Positions 1 to 12,690 of a stretch of 64,000 nucleotides of DNA are shown here, piece by piece. Position 1 is the stretch's first letter; each line of letters begins with the position of its first letter. The DNA comes from Scedosporium boydii. Its lineage: Eukaryota; Ascomycota; Sordariomycetes; Microascales; Microascaceae. The notes beneath the pieces are model-generated. The model worked only from the letters and a program-made list of their open reading frames with translations. It did no database searches and was not told the DNA's origin. The position numbers were made by a program, and so were the translations under genes. The stretch is from positions 248,001 through 312,000 of the forward strand of contig NJFT01000016.1 in the NCBI GenBank assembly GCA_002221725.1, given 5' to 3'.

Positions 1-2804
1 TAGGGATTCGAAAGCACGTCTCTTACCATTATGAATCACCCTTCTTGGCTAGAGGGGCAGCGATTTGACGAAATGCGCCGGGGTATGAGGAGTTCATACC
101 TCATCGATGATGGGGATGAATTTGGGAGAGCAATGGTTGTACAAGACAAGACGTTTGCTTCACGTGCGACGCCTTCACAAATCGCGTCGAGAGCTAAAGT
201 GGTCAATTCAGAGCTTGAGCGCGACTGGAACACATCACGTGATATCATGTACTGCTGCGCTGCAGAAACGGCGGGTGCTTTGGACTGATGTGCTTCCTCC
301 AAAGTAGGGTAAGGGGATGGTTCCGAATAGTATAGATTGCTGCTCTCACTTCTAGTTCCTCCCCTGGGCGTTCACTAGAGCTTTATAGGATGCTGATGAG
401 AAGCCGGGGTGAGAAGCTCTTCAAATCGAGCTCTCAAGGAGGATCTCGAGGTCCCCGAGGTTTACCCGATCACCACCAGCACGTTGCTTGGATCGCTTGA
501 AAGCTCTCGATGCTGACATCATCAGCTGCCTCAACAACCTCACTTTGAAATTGGGAAGAGCAGTCCAGGTCGAGAGATCTTCTTACTCTTCATCATCCTC
601 TGCCATCTCCTCCTGCGCATGGCATAATTTGTGTGCCATGCTCTCATTCTAAAATGCCCACTCAGGCGCTACTGTGACTGGTCCTCCGGCTAGTCCAAGC
701 GAGAGAAAACTACTGGTTGGACTCTTCCGTTGATATTACCCGTCGCATTGCATCCCGTGTCAACCTCACTTTTTTAGGTGGTCCAATTCTATTTTCTACC
801 CTCCTTCTACCTCTCGGAGCTGCTTGCGGTCACATCGTCGGGAAAAGTGTCCCGTACGAGAAATAGAGCCGTTTTCTCTATGACATACATTCACGAGATT
901 GCCTTCCCTCCAACCCGTCTGTGTGCTCTTTTCCCTTTCCTCTCCCGTCTTCACATCTCAGCTCTCCGCGAGAAGATGTCCCAGCCATGATATATCATGA
1001 TACTGCCGAGGAGAGCCCGCCATTCCTCTTTGCAAGTCATTTTCTAGATGGTGACGACGACGCTGTACGGCTTCGAGATCCGGGAAATGAATAGGTGCGC
1101 CAAGAGGACGATTCGGCTCCATTTTGTCATTATGCTTGCGATCTCTAGATCAGACTGTCTTTAAATGGCATGTTACCGTTGTGATTATTTGTCGATGATG
1201 CGAATTCTTGGTAACAATGCGTTGTGGCTGGCAGCATTAGTCCTGGAAGTCGTCCATCCCCATCCTGGACTACAAATGATTTGGCACCCAATGCTTCGAT
1301 TAATTTCAATGATCAAGTGATTGAACTCCATTCAGTCCCGTACGGGGCCCTATCATTCGATTTGCTCTTCAATTGCTATTCCCTGGGAGATTGGGACCCG
1401 TTTTATGGATATATTGGATACGGGACGAAAGTTGTCGACACTTCTTCACGATCTCCTTTTTGCAACTTTGGGGTAAAGCTCGGCCAAGACTCTCAACCCG
1501 AGGCAAGCTTAAATTGATCTATTCTTAGTCGACAGCATTTCCATACGACGCTATGGTCCAGTGCGATGTGTGAGCATCTCGCGGCGTATACTAACAGCAG
1601 CTCCAGCGATGGCCCCAAGGTCAACGAAGCAATATCTTCAAATGAAGATGCAAGTAATGGGTGGGAAGATGGCACCCTCTAGCATGGTAACATCTTCAGG
1701 CACCGCACCCTCCGATCGATGAATCATGGGACACACCGGCCAAGGTGTCGGCACCTGTCCCTGATTCTTTGAACTGCCAGAACCCTCCAGCTTGCCCGGT
1801 CTCCATCAAACTACCAGCCCTGGGGTATGTTCTACACGGCGGTGGGAGAGTCAATGCTCCCGTCTAGAGTCCCTGGTTTGTTCCTTGATATCTTCATGGG
1901 CTCCTGCAGCGCGGAAGGGGCTGCTTAACTCCATCCTCAGCGACCCGGATTGTTGTTCTGATTCGGTTCATTTAAAGCTAAGAGCGATGTGCTTTACGGC
2001 TTTCTTGCCTCGTCACCTCATACATTGCATCAGGGGACGATTTTAAAGTGCAGCCAAAAATAGGATTTAGTTTCCATTTTACGGATCCGTATCCACTCTT
2101 GGTTCACGTTGACCCGGGGGAAGCTGGTGATGGCCTTTCTCGGCCATGGCTAACATTTGACGGCGATATAGGCACAATATACCCGTCGGTCCTCATTCGA
2201 TAGCGGAAGCCGTTCCTCCCTTGTGTACCCATTTTCTGGTTCACGGATCTTTTTAGGACGCCCAGGTCTACCAAAGCGTTCGGAGAGGGGCAAATAAGAT
2301 CTCAGGACTGTCCGGTTAAAGTGGCCACCCCGGATAATACATTGTCGAGAGGGTATTGCGCTCTCAACCTCATCTATTCCATATTAACATAGATGACAAG
2401 CTAACCAGCCAGGCATCACCAGATGCCATTCGGGCGATTCAAGTCGGCGCCGTTGAATGGATGAAGGAGAGGCGAAATAGCAATATGCTATAAATATTTC
2501 TTTTTAATATTCTTCCACTTAGTGCCTTCGCGATGGCGAGCCGACACGACGACCCGGTGGCAACGCACATCGCCGTTCCTGGGCAACTCGGCCGGCTTTA
2601 TAACTGGCGATACTCCTGATTGTCCGCGGTTCCCGTTTCTCCTCTATTGCCAGCTCCTTTTCTCATCCTACTTCCTAGGGATAAGTGTCTTCACAGAACC
2701 CTTTCTTATTTCTCTTTTTGTGTTTTCGCGACCAAGTTGTTCTTCGAGAGAGGCGAATACACGCGTACTCCTTCCCCCTTCCTTTCAGAGTACAAAAGGA
2801 CAGA
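1..2804. other. Gene-free stretch upstream of the secreted protein gene
   Basis: I see no recognisable gene here. Open frames are short (the longest credible one, at 1224-1517 +, is 97 codons) and resemble no family I know; none joins to a neighbour through good splice signals. The last 300 bases are pyrimidine-rich and probably form the promoter and leader of the gene starting at 2805. Confidence 0.5.
2489..2496 (+). promoter_or_regulatory. Candidate TATA box for the secreted protein gene
   Basis: TATAAATA lies about 316 bases before the ATG at 2805, followed by C/T-rich sequence typical of fungal leaders. If used, the leader would be roughly 280 nt. This rests on the match alone. Confidence 0.4.
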
Positions 2805-4451
2805 ATGCTGTCCAGCGCCTTGACGGTACTCAGCCTTGTGGCTGCTACCCAGGCCTTCCCCGCCAGGGAGAAGAGACAAGTCGAGATTGGCATCGGCATC
2901 GGCATTGGCGACGGCGCTGATACTGGTTTCTGCTACGACGGTAAATGTCGCGGTGCTGGCTCAGGAAGCGGCGGTGACATCACTCTCCCTGACCTTGATG
3001 AGATCATTGGCTTCCTTCCACCCAACTTTAAGCCCCCCCCCGGCTTAAAATTGCCGCCCAAGAAGCGAACTCCCCAGAATTTCGGTGGTGGATGCACCCG
3101 CGGCAGCTGCAACGGTGGTGGTATCTCGATCAGGCCCGACGATCCCCTTCCCGGAAGCCCTGTTGTCCCCGACATTCCCAGCAACTACCCTCCGGAGCCT
3201 GAGTATCCCGAGTACCCGGAGTATCCTGAACCCTCGAAGCCTCAGAAGCCCCAGAAACCCGAACAACCTCAGAAGCCCCAGAAGCCTGAGCAACCTCAGA
3301 AGCCCGAGAAACCCCATCAGCCTCAGAAACCAGAAAAGCCTCGGCAGCCGGAGTACCCTCAGACGCCTGACGAGCCCTGGACCCCGGAGTATCCTGATGA
3401 GCCCAGCAAACCCGAAAAGCCCAGCAAGCCTGAGAAACCCAAGGAACCTGAGAAGCCTAAGCAACCAGAGAAGCCCAAGCAACCTGAGAAGCCTAAGGAA
3501 CCCGAGTACCCCAAGGAGCCTGAGTACCCTGATGAGCCTGAGTACCCGGATGAGCCTGAATACCCTGCTGAACCTGAGTACCCTAATAACGACGACTACG
3601 ATGATGAGCTTGGCGGCGATGTCACCATCGAGGACATAATCAAGGCCCAGCAGGAGCTTCTCATCATGGAACAGCTCCTCGACACCCTCAAGGACGACAA
3701 CCAGAGGAAGGCCGTCCAGAAGGGCATCGAGCAAATCAAGGCCTTTTTGAAGAAGCATGGCGCTCCCGAGGTCGTTGTTCCCGGCGGCTCCGGCAGCATT
3801 CTCATCCCCGGTCTCGGCAGGAGGTCCGCTGAGTCCGCTCAGCTCCTCGACGCTTTCACTCAGCTAGTCAACTCGCCTTCGTATGCCTCCCACGAGCCCC
3901 CTTTCCCCGTCTACATGGTTGTGCAGCAGCTCGCCCAGGTCTTGATCGCCGAGGGTCACGACATTGACCCGCATCTCATAGGCGATGTCCATTCCCGCTT
4001 CAAGATCGGCAGGCGCCAAGACGGAATCTTTGCGCTCCCCGGATCCTGCGATCTCGAGGACATCATCGGTCTCGAGACTACCCTCGCTACCATCCTCATC
4101 ATCTACGGTGAGGATCCCCCGGCGCACATTCAGTCCCTCCGCAACGCCGTCACCGCCGCTCTCCTCTTCTGCAAAGTCAGTGTCCCTGGCGTCGGTGGTG
4201 GCGACGTCGTCCCTGACAAGCCGGCTCCTGGTGCGCCTCTCGTGCCTGAGGACCCGGCCCCCGGTGCTCCCCTGGAGCCCGATCTCCCCGGTGACGGTGG
4301 TGACCTCGACCCCGATGAGACTAGCAAGGGCGAAGTTGCCATCGACGTTCCCTCGGCGGGCGGTGCCTTGAAGCCGGAGAACCCCGCTGAAGGTAGTGAG
4401 ATCGACCCCGATGAGCCGGAGGAGGGTGCTCCCATTGAGCCCGACGACTAA
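2805..4451 (+). CDS. Secreted proline-rich repeat protein with two related helical blocks
   Basis: Single exon, 548 residues. The frame is open back to 2685, but the ATG at 2805 gives a clean signal peptide (residues 1-17, ending ATQA before FPAREKR), so I chose it. Order of parts: signal peptide; dibasic KR at 23-24; a short glycine-rich domain with two CX4C pairs (C43/C48 and C97/C102); KKR at 86-88; a long run of PxxP-type tripeptides with E/K/Q/Y/S (about 130-260); an acidic-to-helical block (about 272-325); RR at 339-340; a middle segment; RR at 403-404; a second helical block (about 414-460) beginning like the first (LEDII versus IEDII); and an acidic tail of irregular APGAPL-like repeats. 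No enzymatic motif is visible. It is likely secreted to the wall or medium. Dibasic sites suggest Kex2-type processing, which is inference. I do not recognise a named family. Confidence 0.85.
   Translation: MLSSALTVLSLVAATQAFPAREKRQVEIGIGIGIGDGADTGFCYDGKCRGAGSGSGGDITLPDLDEIIGFLPPNFKPPPGLKLPPKKRTPQNFGGGCTRGSCNGGGISIRPDDPLPGSPVVPDIPSNYPPEPEYPEYPEYPEPSKPQKPQKPEQPQKPQKPEQPQKPEKPHQPQKPEKPRQPEYPQTPDEPWTPEYPDEPSKPEKPSKPEKPKEPEKPKQPEKPKQPEKPKEPEYPKEPEYPDEPEYPDEPEYPAEPEYPNNDDYDDELGGDVTIEDIIKAQQELLIMEQLLDTLKDDNQRKAVQKGIEQIKAFLKKHGAPEVVVPGGSGSILIPGLGRRSAESAQLLDAFTQLVNSPSYASHEPPFPVYMVVQQLAQVLIAEGHDIDPHLIGDVHSRFKIGRRQDGIFALPGSCDLEDIIGLETTLATILIIYGEDPPAHIQSLRNAVTAALLFCKVSVPGVGGGDVVPDKPAPGAPLVPEDPAPGAPLEPDLPGDGGDLDPDETSKGEVAIDVPSAGGALKPENPAEGSEIDPDEPEEGAPIEPDD
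3192..3584 (+). repeat. Coding repeat: proline every third residue
   Basis: Residues about 130-260 of the secreted protein consist almost entirely of Pro-X-X units, mainly PEK, PKQ, PQK, PEY and PDE. At DNA level this is a degenerate 9- to 18-base tandem array (units such as gagaagcccaagcaacct). The strong bias also opens a long leucine/arginine-rich frame on the other strand, which is an artefact. Confidence 0.85.
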
Positions 4452-7400
4452 GGGGTGTCAACAGGGCGAAGGAGAAAGTTAGATTATATGATGATATTAC
4501 ATGCATGAGGAGCGTTCTTGGGTTGTAGGGTGATGGATGGGCCTCCTCCTTTCGGATTTTCTTTTCTCGATATCATTTTTTCCTCTTGTGTTTATGAGTC
4601 TATCGTAAGTTTGGAAAAGGGTGTAATTTCCTACGAGCTTAGTGTCTTTTCTCTTCTTCTATCTTCTACTTTACATATTGCCACATCTATAACATATTAG
4701 GTTTTCTTATGTTCTAGTAGCTTCATTCTGGAATATCAATTCGCATTGCTCCTCAGAACTTCGACCATGGAACTCGTGCTCCTTCCGCAGCCTTGCCCCT
4801 GGAGGCTTTGAACTCTTCACTCACTCCTCTGTCAGCTCGGGGATCTCCAATGGCAAAGTCATCTGACAGCCACTACTATTGATGCCTCATACCCACTGCT
4901 TTCTCTATCTATCAGGTTGTCATCACTATCTAGTACTACATGTAGGCTCAATCCCCGGTCGCATTGCCGGGATCAGAGATGCTATTGAACCTCTTCCTTT
5001 CTCTAGCTTCAAGCTTTCCTTAGCTCCAACACGAGAGCCCAAATCTAGAGACACATCAAGAACATCATCCCAAACTCCGGTGCATTCAACTTTCACCCCG
5101 ACGAACACTAAGGTCCTCCCTTCCAGCCTCAAAGTACGCATTAGCTTCCCCGTAGCATGGATTCCCCACCCCCAGCCCCCGTCCACACTAATTCCTTCTT
5201 CCGAAACAAGCTAAAGCAGCCCCTTATCAGCCAAACAAGAATCCGGAATCACCCAGTCCTCCTCGCTAAGAACCAAGCCATCTCCGCGGCGGCGCTCTAA
5301 CTTCTCCACCTTACGCTCCCTTCAAAAAATGGCAACCGCGCAAGAGGAGCTCATTTCGTTATTGAACTAGTGTGCTTCACAGATAGCAGATAGTTTCAAG
5401 CAAGGGAGGAGCTATTACCACGTGTATAAGCTGCTTTCCGCTCCGCTCGAACGGAGCTCGCTTCGCACGAAAACACTCGAGCCATGCGCCGGAGGTCGGG
5501 GTCCGGGGAGGATCTCAGCGCATGTCATGTCCTTGCTTTTTCCCCCCAAAACCTTGGCCAATGGGGGCGATATGGTTGGGAGCTAGGGAGGTGATTGAAT
5601 TAGCTTTCGAAGAGGATAGCTCCCTGGCGGATATCTAATTTGACTGCCGAGGCGAGCAGGAGCTGTCATTCTCCCATTCGCGTCTACGGTCATCAAGTTA
5701 CACGGCCAGACATTCCAGCCCTCAACTCTCCGCTCAAATCCTTACCCTTGCATCCGGTGTGCCACGGCTGTGTCCGGGTCCACATTGCCCAAGATATGGG
5801 CCCCAAGACGCATGCTCCCTCGCCTCGAACCCCCTAAATCATACCACGTTTCCTGGCTTTGCCAATACGCCGGACTGGGAATCTGCAAAAAGATCCTCCC
5901 TACCGCCCACCGAGCCGTACCAGAAATTTTCGTGGCGGGCAAACCAAGCATCGTACGGCTTTTGGTCCGGGCGTCCCTCCACACAGGCCATAATGCGTCG
6001 TTAGCATTGACGGTGACAGGGAACTGGGGAATGTGCTGTGCAGCCTATGCCCAATATTCTGTCTCCAGGAATCCCGAGTGCGAGATTGACTAAAAGCGCT
6101 GCTGGACAAACGGCTGTAACACCATCCCGTGGGCTCTTAGAGAGAGCAACTGACGACCTGACCTAGTCTACGCGGGCAGTCCGATCCTCAAGGAAGAACG
6201 CCGAGTCACCGGACCAGCGGCCTAAGCAAGGGATCGCATCTTCCGATACCACTTTGAGTTGGACACTTTTGAGATGCAGGCGCCAGTGACGAATGCCGAG
6301 AAGAGCTTGCATGAATATCTCTCTGTTCCATCACTGAAGGGAAGCCCGATAAGTGCACTCCGCTCCATATTATCACTAGCTTCGTAGGCAGGCAAATCTA
6401 GTCCTATGCTGTGTAGCCGACCCGACCTAGCGGCCCTTAGTGTGTGGGATATGGGATCCGGCGGACGATTGACAATCAGGACCCTAGTGCGTGCTTCTAC
6501 ACTAGGCCCAACATCCTAGGGTCGCTCGCGTTCGTGTTTTCACATCCCTAGCATGTAGTAATAGTAGCACGAACGAATAGTAAGGTTTGGCGATGCACAC
6601 CGCGACTAGTATTACCTACCAAAAAGAGGACTTGCACCTGGAGGGAGCACCGACCACCACCAAATGCACTAATCTATCCCCAACGGGAAAAGAGGGAGGC
6701 GATCGCAGGGGATGGCGTTCCAGTCGCATCAACGCTAGTGCACAATGAAGATGGTGAGTATGCATCCTCACCAGCCATTCACCGAACCAGTGAAGTATGG
6801 ACTGGGAAGATGGTGTGCGGCGACCGTATTGCCGAAGACGATAGCATGAATGTCTGCCATTAGCGCTCCCACTATCAAAGCCCCCGAATCCGAAAAGGAT
6901 GAGCACCTCCGTTCAAGGGAGCATCTCCAATCTCTGTCATGCGCATCCGCGACCCGAGTCGGACCCCACTTGGCCGAAGCTTGGATGGCAACCTTCCCTT
7001 CCTTACCATCAGTTAGATTGGAACGACGGTCTAAAATCTGACCATTCCAATCGCAACGCAGCAAAGAAAGCTCACCCTCAAGCGCAGAATGAAGGGGGGC
7101 AGGGGCCCACCTAGTGCAGCTCGCTTGCGGGCGGTTGAACGTGGCGCGCATTTCGCGAAACGTTAAAGATTGGGCCTAACACATAACGGGTTGTCAGATC
7201 AAAGATTGAGGCCATCCATTGGAGTTGTCTCCTTTGGTGATGAAAAGCATCAATCCATTTGCACTCACTTGCGTCAGCACAGCCGACATTGGTTCCCTGC
7301 GGTTCCTATACGCCAGTTCAGGTCCTCACCGTTTCTAGTCGCTCCTAACCCCAGTGATGAGCGATGCGAGGTGACTATGCTGTATCCGGCTACACTGCAT

Positions 7401-10400
7401 AAGCAGAATGAATCAATGATGTAAAAACAGCCAGCTTGTTCTCTTGACTCCACGCCGCGTGGCAGGAGGAATGTTGGACTTTCCGCTCACACAGCGGATA
7501 TCCCTTCACCTCACGCCAGTTTGTCTTCTGAGATTCTCTTTTCACCTGCTAAACAAGCCAGCCGGCTTTCCTAGCAGGCGCGGGTGCGATCCCACTCGGC
7601 ATTTGCGAGACACATAGACTCTACGCCGCAGCCATGAGTTGGTCGGGAAGGGGCCTCACGCTGCTGCGTCGGCAGCATCGTCTGAAAGGGGAAAAGAGAC
7701 CCTCGCGCCAAACAAAAGAGGAGGTTAGCCTTATTATTCAGGATATGACCTGATTCTGCCACCGAAGTTGGTCGGATTGGCCGTGCTGGTGGTAGAGATG
7801 AATCCCAAGGTGTTTGCAGCTCTCATCCGAGAACGCCCAAATTGGGACTTGGTTGAAGCTCATGTCTTGGAGGGCCTCAGACAGCCCCAAGATGGACTGG
7901 CTGAGCATCGATACTGCCCCTTCTCCCCTCTTAATTTGCTTTCTTTTTTCTTTTTATGGTTGCATTTTTTTTTCTTCCTTCATTTTCACCGCCATTTTGG
8001 CAGATATTTTTTCATCTCTTTGGTCTTGGTTGAGAGGTGGATTTACGTAGAAGGCTTGATTGAGATGATGGTGTAAGAGATTGATTCTGAATGCGAGTGA
8101 GTGATATGTAGGAAATAATACCTCCGTTAAGACGCATGTCTTATTTCCAAGTCCAAGCAGAGCCCTTCTTCTTGAGCCAGCTGGCAAGTTGTTCACGAGG
8201 CTGTCGATGTGAGACAGACAGCACAACCAGCCTCAAGGATCTAGTCTCCTTCCTATCTTGAGGGGGCTAAACGGAAGGGCGGGAGCAGCCAACCGAGCGC
8301 CCTCAACGCCCAGAAGGAATCCAGATGCGCCTCGTTCGTCTCAGTCGGTGTAAGTGTGTCAAGTGACCCGTGGATGCCTGTCTGTTAGAGGCAGAGACCA
8401 CAAGATTTGACACCCCAGGCCTCCAGGACACCAAGACACGGAAGTTCTGGCCGGAAAAGTAAAATGCACTTGGGGGGGGCCTGAGGAAGGACTGCCCCCT
8501 CCTCCTTGTCCCCCAGCTCTGCTCAGCAAATCAACTCTGCAGCAAGAACAGCGAAGTACGGAGTAGATCAAGGAGTTACCCTCCACATCAGGAACTCGGT
8601 AGGCTACTTCGCCAGTCTGGTTGAGAAATCAAACCAAAGCCAACAAAGTCTGCATGAATTCAAGGACACGCCGAAGCCCCTCCCCCAAAACCAAAACATA
8701 CGTCACAAGATGGAACAAAACACCACAGCATCGCCGATGGTTCGATTATCCCAGATCCGCGTCTTCCATCGCCTCGAAGTTGTAGGAACTTGATTCGAGC
8801 GCGCCTTTCTTACCCCTCCCTTGTCCTGCCAGAAGAACAAATTGGAAGCTGTATCCGAAGCGGCCATTTGGATCAGGCAAAGAAGCAAGGTTGATGGGGC
8901 CGCGACACAAATACTCCACAAGGGGAAGAGAACAAGTTTAGGAATATCATCCCAGAAAACTTGACCCTCGCATGTGGCGCGCTGGAAGCAAGAACGGGCA
9001 GGAAAGAAACATCGCCACGGGCCTGGGGGAAGGGGGGTTTCTCCGGCTTTCCTTCTGTGAGACGTGCCGCCAGCCGCACTCCTTTGCTGGCTAGTGAGTG
9101 AGTCCCTTGTTTTCCACTCTCAGCTCTCCTGCGGGGCTCCTTCGTCTTAGATTGAAACCACCCAATGATTCTGTGCATGAGTGCATATTGGGATAGCACC
9201 GGGAGGGAGGCGGGGATAAGGCACCGCATCGCAATGAAAAAACATGCAATAAGTGAGAGTAACCACACCCAGAAGCTCAGACCACATCGAACCCGGAGGG
9301 GAGGGGGAGGGCGAGCCACCAAGCCAAGCTCCTCCTGTCTACTCTTGCTGCTTTTCCTGCTCTTGCCAAGAGAGAAGAAAGGATGCATGATATATGAGTG
9401 GCAGTCAAGGTGGAAGTGGGGGGAAGACTAACGCATGCAGGCGGATTGGCGCACCCTTTTTCGCCCTCCTTTCCCTCTCTCGTTCTCTTGCTCGTCGTTT
9501 CCCGAGAGGAGAAAGACGAAGCGGAAGCAGGGCGATGCCGCTTCGTGACTGGCTCGGAGTTGGATGGCCCCAGCTTCTTTCATGTCCCCATCCATCTTTC
9601 CGCCTCTTTTAAGATAGGTCTCTGTCTGCTGGTGGTTGCGTGGTCCAGTACTTGGCCCCGTGGCGTCCACGAACAACGGAAGACTTGCTTCCTGCGAGGC
9701 CAAGTTGGAAAAGCATCTGAGAGGGAGCAAGACGCAGGATGGTGCAGCTCAGTGGCTGCGTCGGTCATCCTGTATTGTTTCCCTTTCCATGCTCGCCTTG
9801 TTCTCATTTGCTGGGTTGATTCTCCGTTTCCCTAGCAGATCCCTGAGTCCCCCGGCCATATTTCAACCAAGTCGGATTGAAACAATAACTTTCATTGTTG
9901 GCCTTTGTCTTTTTCCAAGTCGGGTTCCGACAGGAGGGAAGGGAAACACTAGTGTGCGTGTGGCGCAACCAACACTACGACGATCTTGGCAGATACTGGA
10001 TTCTAGTAAATACCTCAGGCATCCGCCATCCCTGGTCGGGTCGGATTTGGTCCTTGAACCTGTCACAGAATCCCAGATCCCAAGGGAGACAGACTTGAGG
10101 TATAAAAAAAAGGGACGGTCCAGAATCCCCCAGAAACTATACCCAGACCAGGTATAGTACAGGACCAAAGAGGGGGGGAGGCGTAATATTGCATGCTGCA
10201 GGTCGTCCAATAACAACGGACATGCAACCCGCTCGCCTCAAGAAACCCCCAAGCCACTCACTCCGTCTTTCCCGCTTTTGCCCAGGTCAGGCTGCAAGTT
10301 GCGTCCTTAGAATCGGGAACTATTAATCTCACAGGTATCGCCAAGGTTGGAATGCTACTGCGTCGCTACTTTTGTTACGTATCGCCCACACAAGAAACGA

Positions 10401-12690
10401 GTAATACCGAGATGGATCCTTAAAAGCAGGGCGAGCAACCCTGGTTTTTAAGGCTTTCCGGGCCAATCACACGTGCCTTGACGCATAGGCAGGGAAAAAG
10501 GTTGCTTTGGGAATGCCTGCTACCCTCCCATGGCTTATCGAGGCGAGAGTGGGCGGTGGGTTTATTCTTGCTGGGTATCTGGGTGAGGCGGGAGAAGCGA
10601 CTGGTGAAGGAGAGGACAAGGGATGAGGGACAGACGAGGGGCGTCGTCAGGGATGTTGGTCTTCTGCAATCTCTCTCGCCATGTATCCTTGACTCTGTCT
10701 CTCAACCCCATTCGCTTCTTCACGAACTTGCTGACTGCCAGCCGGGGGGGAATGAACAGGACTGAAGTGATCAAATCTCTCATGCTGACGTCGACAGCGG
10801 ATCTATCAAATGTCTTGAATGTCGGAGCTCAAAGGAAGGTTTCAGTTCCGCTGACGAAGTAAAGACCGCACAAGGATCCCAGCACAAGGCAGCCACAAAC
10901 TGATCTTAACATCGAGAGCGCATTTAGATGTAGAAACAACAAAGAAGCTGAGAACGAAACAATCACCATCTCCCGCATGACGCTCCCAAGAAACCAAGAA
11001 AAAAGAAAGAAAAGAAAAACAGTGCCCCCAAGTTGGGATGATAATGACCCGGAGCGAGTGCCAGCCGACCGCCTCTTCGCGCTACTTCTCCCTCCCGGCT
11101 CCAAAGTATGACCACATAACATGGCCACAACGTAGACCCCGTCCTTGATGCACCAGCTATTATTATACAGGATGCTTGTAACCTTAGCCGACGCGGGGTG
11201 GGGTTGCAGTTGAACCCCCGAGCGCAGGAGAGCTCCATGCACGAAGAGTCACATTGACAGTCCTTTGCCCAGCATCGTCATTTGCCGCTCATGTACCATT
11301 CCCACACGAAGCACACAGGTCGTGGAAGTCTGTAAGAAGAGTCCATTGATGCTTCGTCTTGCAAGAGATTGATCATGTACCACCCCCTTCCCTAGAGTCC
11401 GCCGTACGCTATGACACTTCCGCGCTATCAAACAGGACGAAGTCGCAGTCCTTCCTCGCCGCGACCATGTACGGAGTATATCACGATGCCACCATATGTA
11501 GGATACACACGAAGATGGGCCGGTCTGATACTTTATTGGGAAATCTAAATCTCGCCCCAAATGCCAAAGCCAGAATGCAAAGAAGATTTGCAAACTCTGT
11601 GACCTCAAAAAAAGAAAAAGAAAAAAAAGTGTTCCGATTCAAGAAATCCAACGTTCTTTTTTTCCCATTTTTATTTCTTCGCGACCAGGTTTGTTGTTCC
11701 CCATCGTCATTTGTTCTGAAGAGGACCGGTCCGCGGATGAAAAAACGTATGTTTGTTGGGTCTGAACCCAAGCTTTCTAGATACCAAAGGCAGAAAACTT
11801 GCCCTTCCAACGCATTGTCCCATAAGAAAAGAGAAAAGAGAGGAAAAAGCCCAAATTGCACTGGAAACATCGCTTCCTCGAATTCACCTCCTAATCGAAC
11901 ATCCTGAAAACAACGTCGTATGAAGTAGATGATGCCACAGCTGAAGAAAGTGCCATCATCCGAAAAAAAAAGGGATGTCGAATGAAAATGAAAAAAGAAG
12001 ACCCCCGCTCGGGCAAAATGCCGCCCAGTAACGAGGGGAATGAAACAAGAGGCAATTAAAAGACAAGTAAACCACAGAAGCATAAGCTCATCTCATCTCG
12101 TCCATCCAATAACCTCATAAGAGAAGAGAAAGAAAAACGTCAAAAGAGTTCCGAAGAAGAAAGTAGGTTTGAAATGGAAAAACTCCAAAGTGTATCGCCA
12201 GTCCTTATCAAATGCGCCAGATCAATGCTTTCCATTTCCCATTTGTCCCAAGAAAACCGTCTCCTGTTTCAGAAGAAAACAAAATCCCATCCCCCCCAGC
12301 CCCAGGAAAAAAACTCCACGCTTTTCCAAGCAAGATTTCAACAGAAGAAAAGAGAAAATGAATGAAGATGATCTGTTCAGACAGATGTTGCGTAAAAAAA
12401 TTATTTTCCGCGGCCAGCGGGTGTCGATCTTTTTGTGTGCGGTCCAGTCTCTTTGTTGGGCGCAGCAGGCAGTCTTGGAATCTGCGCCGCGGAGACTAGC
12501 CATGGCTTAAGCGTAAACGTATATTTTTTGTCGTCCGAGGGAAGCGACGAAGAGAATTGCTGATTCGTATTCGAAGAATCGGCAGACCATTAAAACGTTG
12601 GATGTAAATATCGGTAATCGGTATGCTCCCAAGCGGACAAGTAGATCAGATCACTCCCACTTGGGAGGGAGGGCCGTTACCATAGGCATT
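4452..12690. other. 8.2 kb stretch with no recognisable gene
   Basis: Frames up to about 200 codons occur on both strands (for example 11481-12083 -), but they overlap each other and are low-complexity or unrelated to families I know. The part nearest 12691 should hold the 3' end of the kinase transcript. Two copies of the dispersed TACGGAGTA motif lie at 8557-8565 and 11470-11478. From about 11.6 to 12.4 kb the + strand is A-rich, with many short AAAGAAAA tracts. Confidence 0.5.

Noticed and set aside
1224..1517. 97-codon plus-strand frame that looks mildly protein-like
   Set aside because: No family resemblance and no supporting splice partners.
3045..3758. 237-codon leucine/arginine-rich frame on the minus strand
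   Set aside because: It is the mirror image of the Pro-Glu-Lys coding repeat of the secreted protein; the composition follows from the sense strand.
11481..12083. 200-codon minus-strand frame rich in Phe and Leu
   Set aside because: Low-complexity, overlaps an opposite frame, and resembles no family; the A-rich plus strand explains the phenylalanine.
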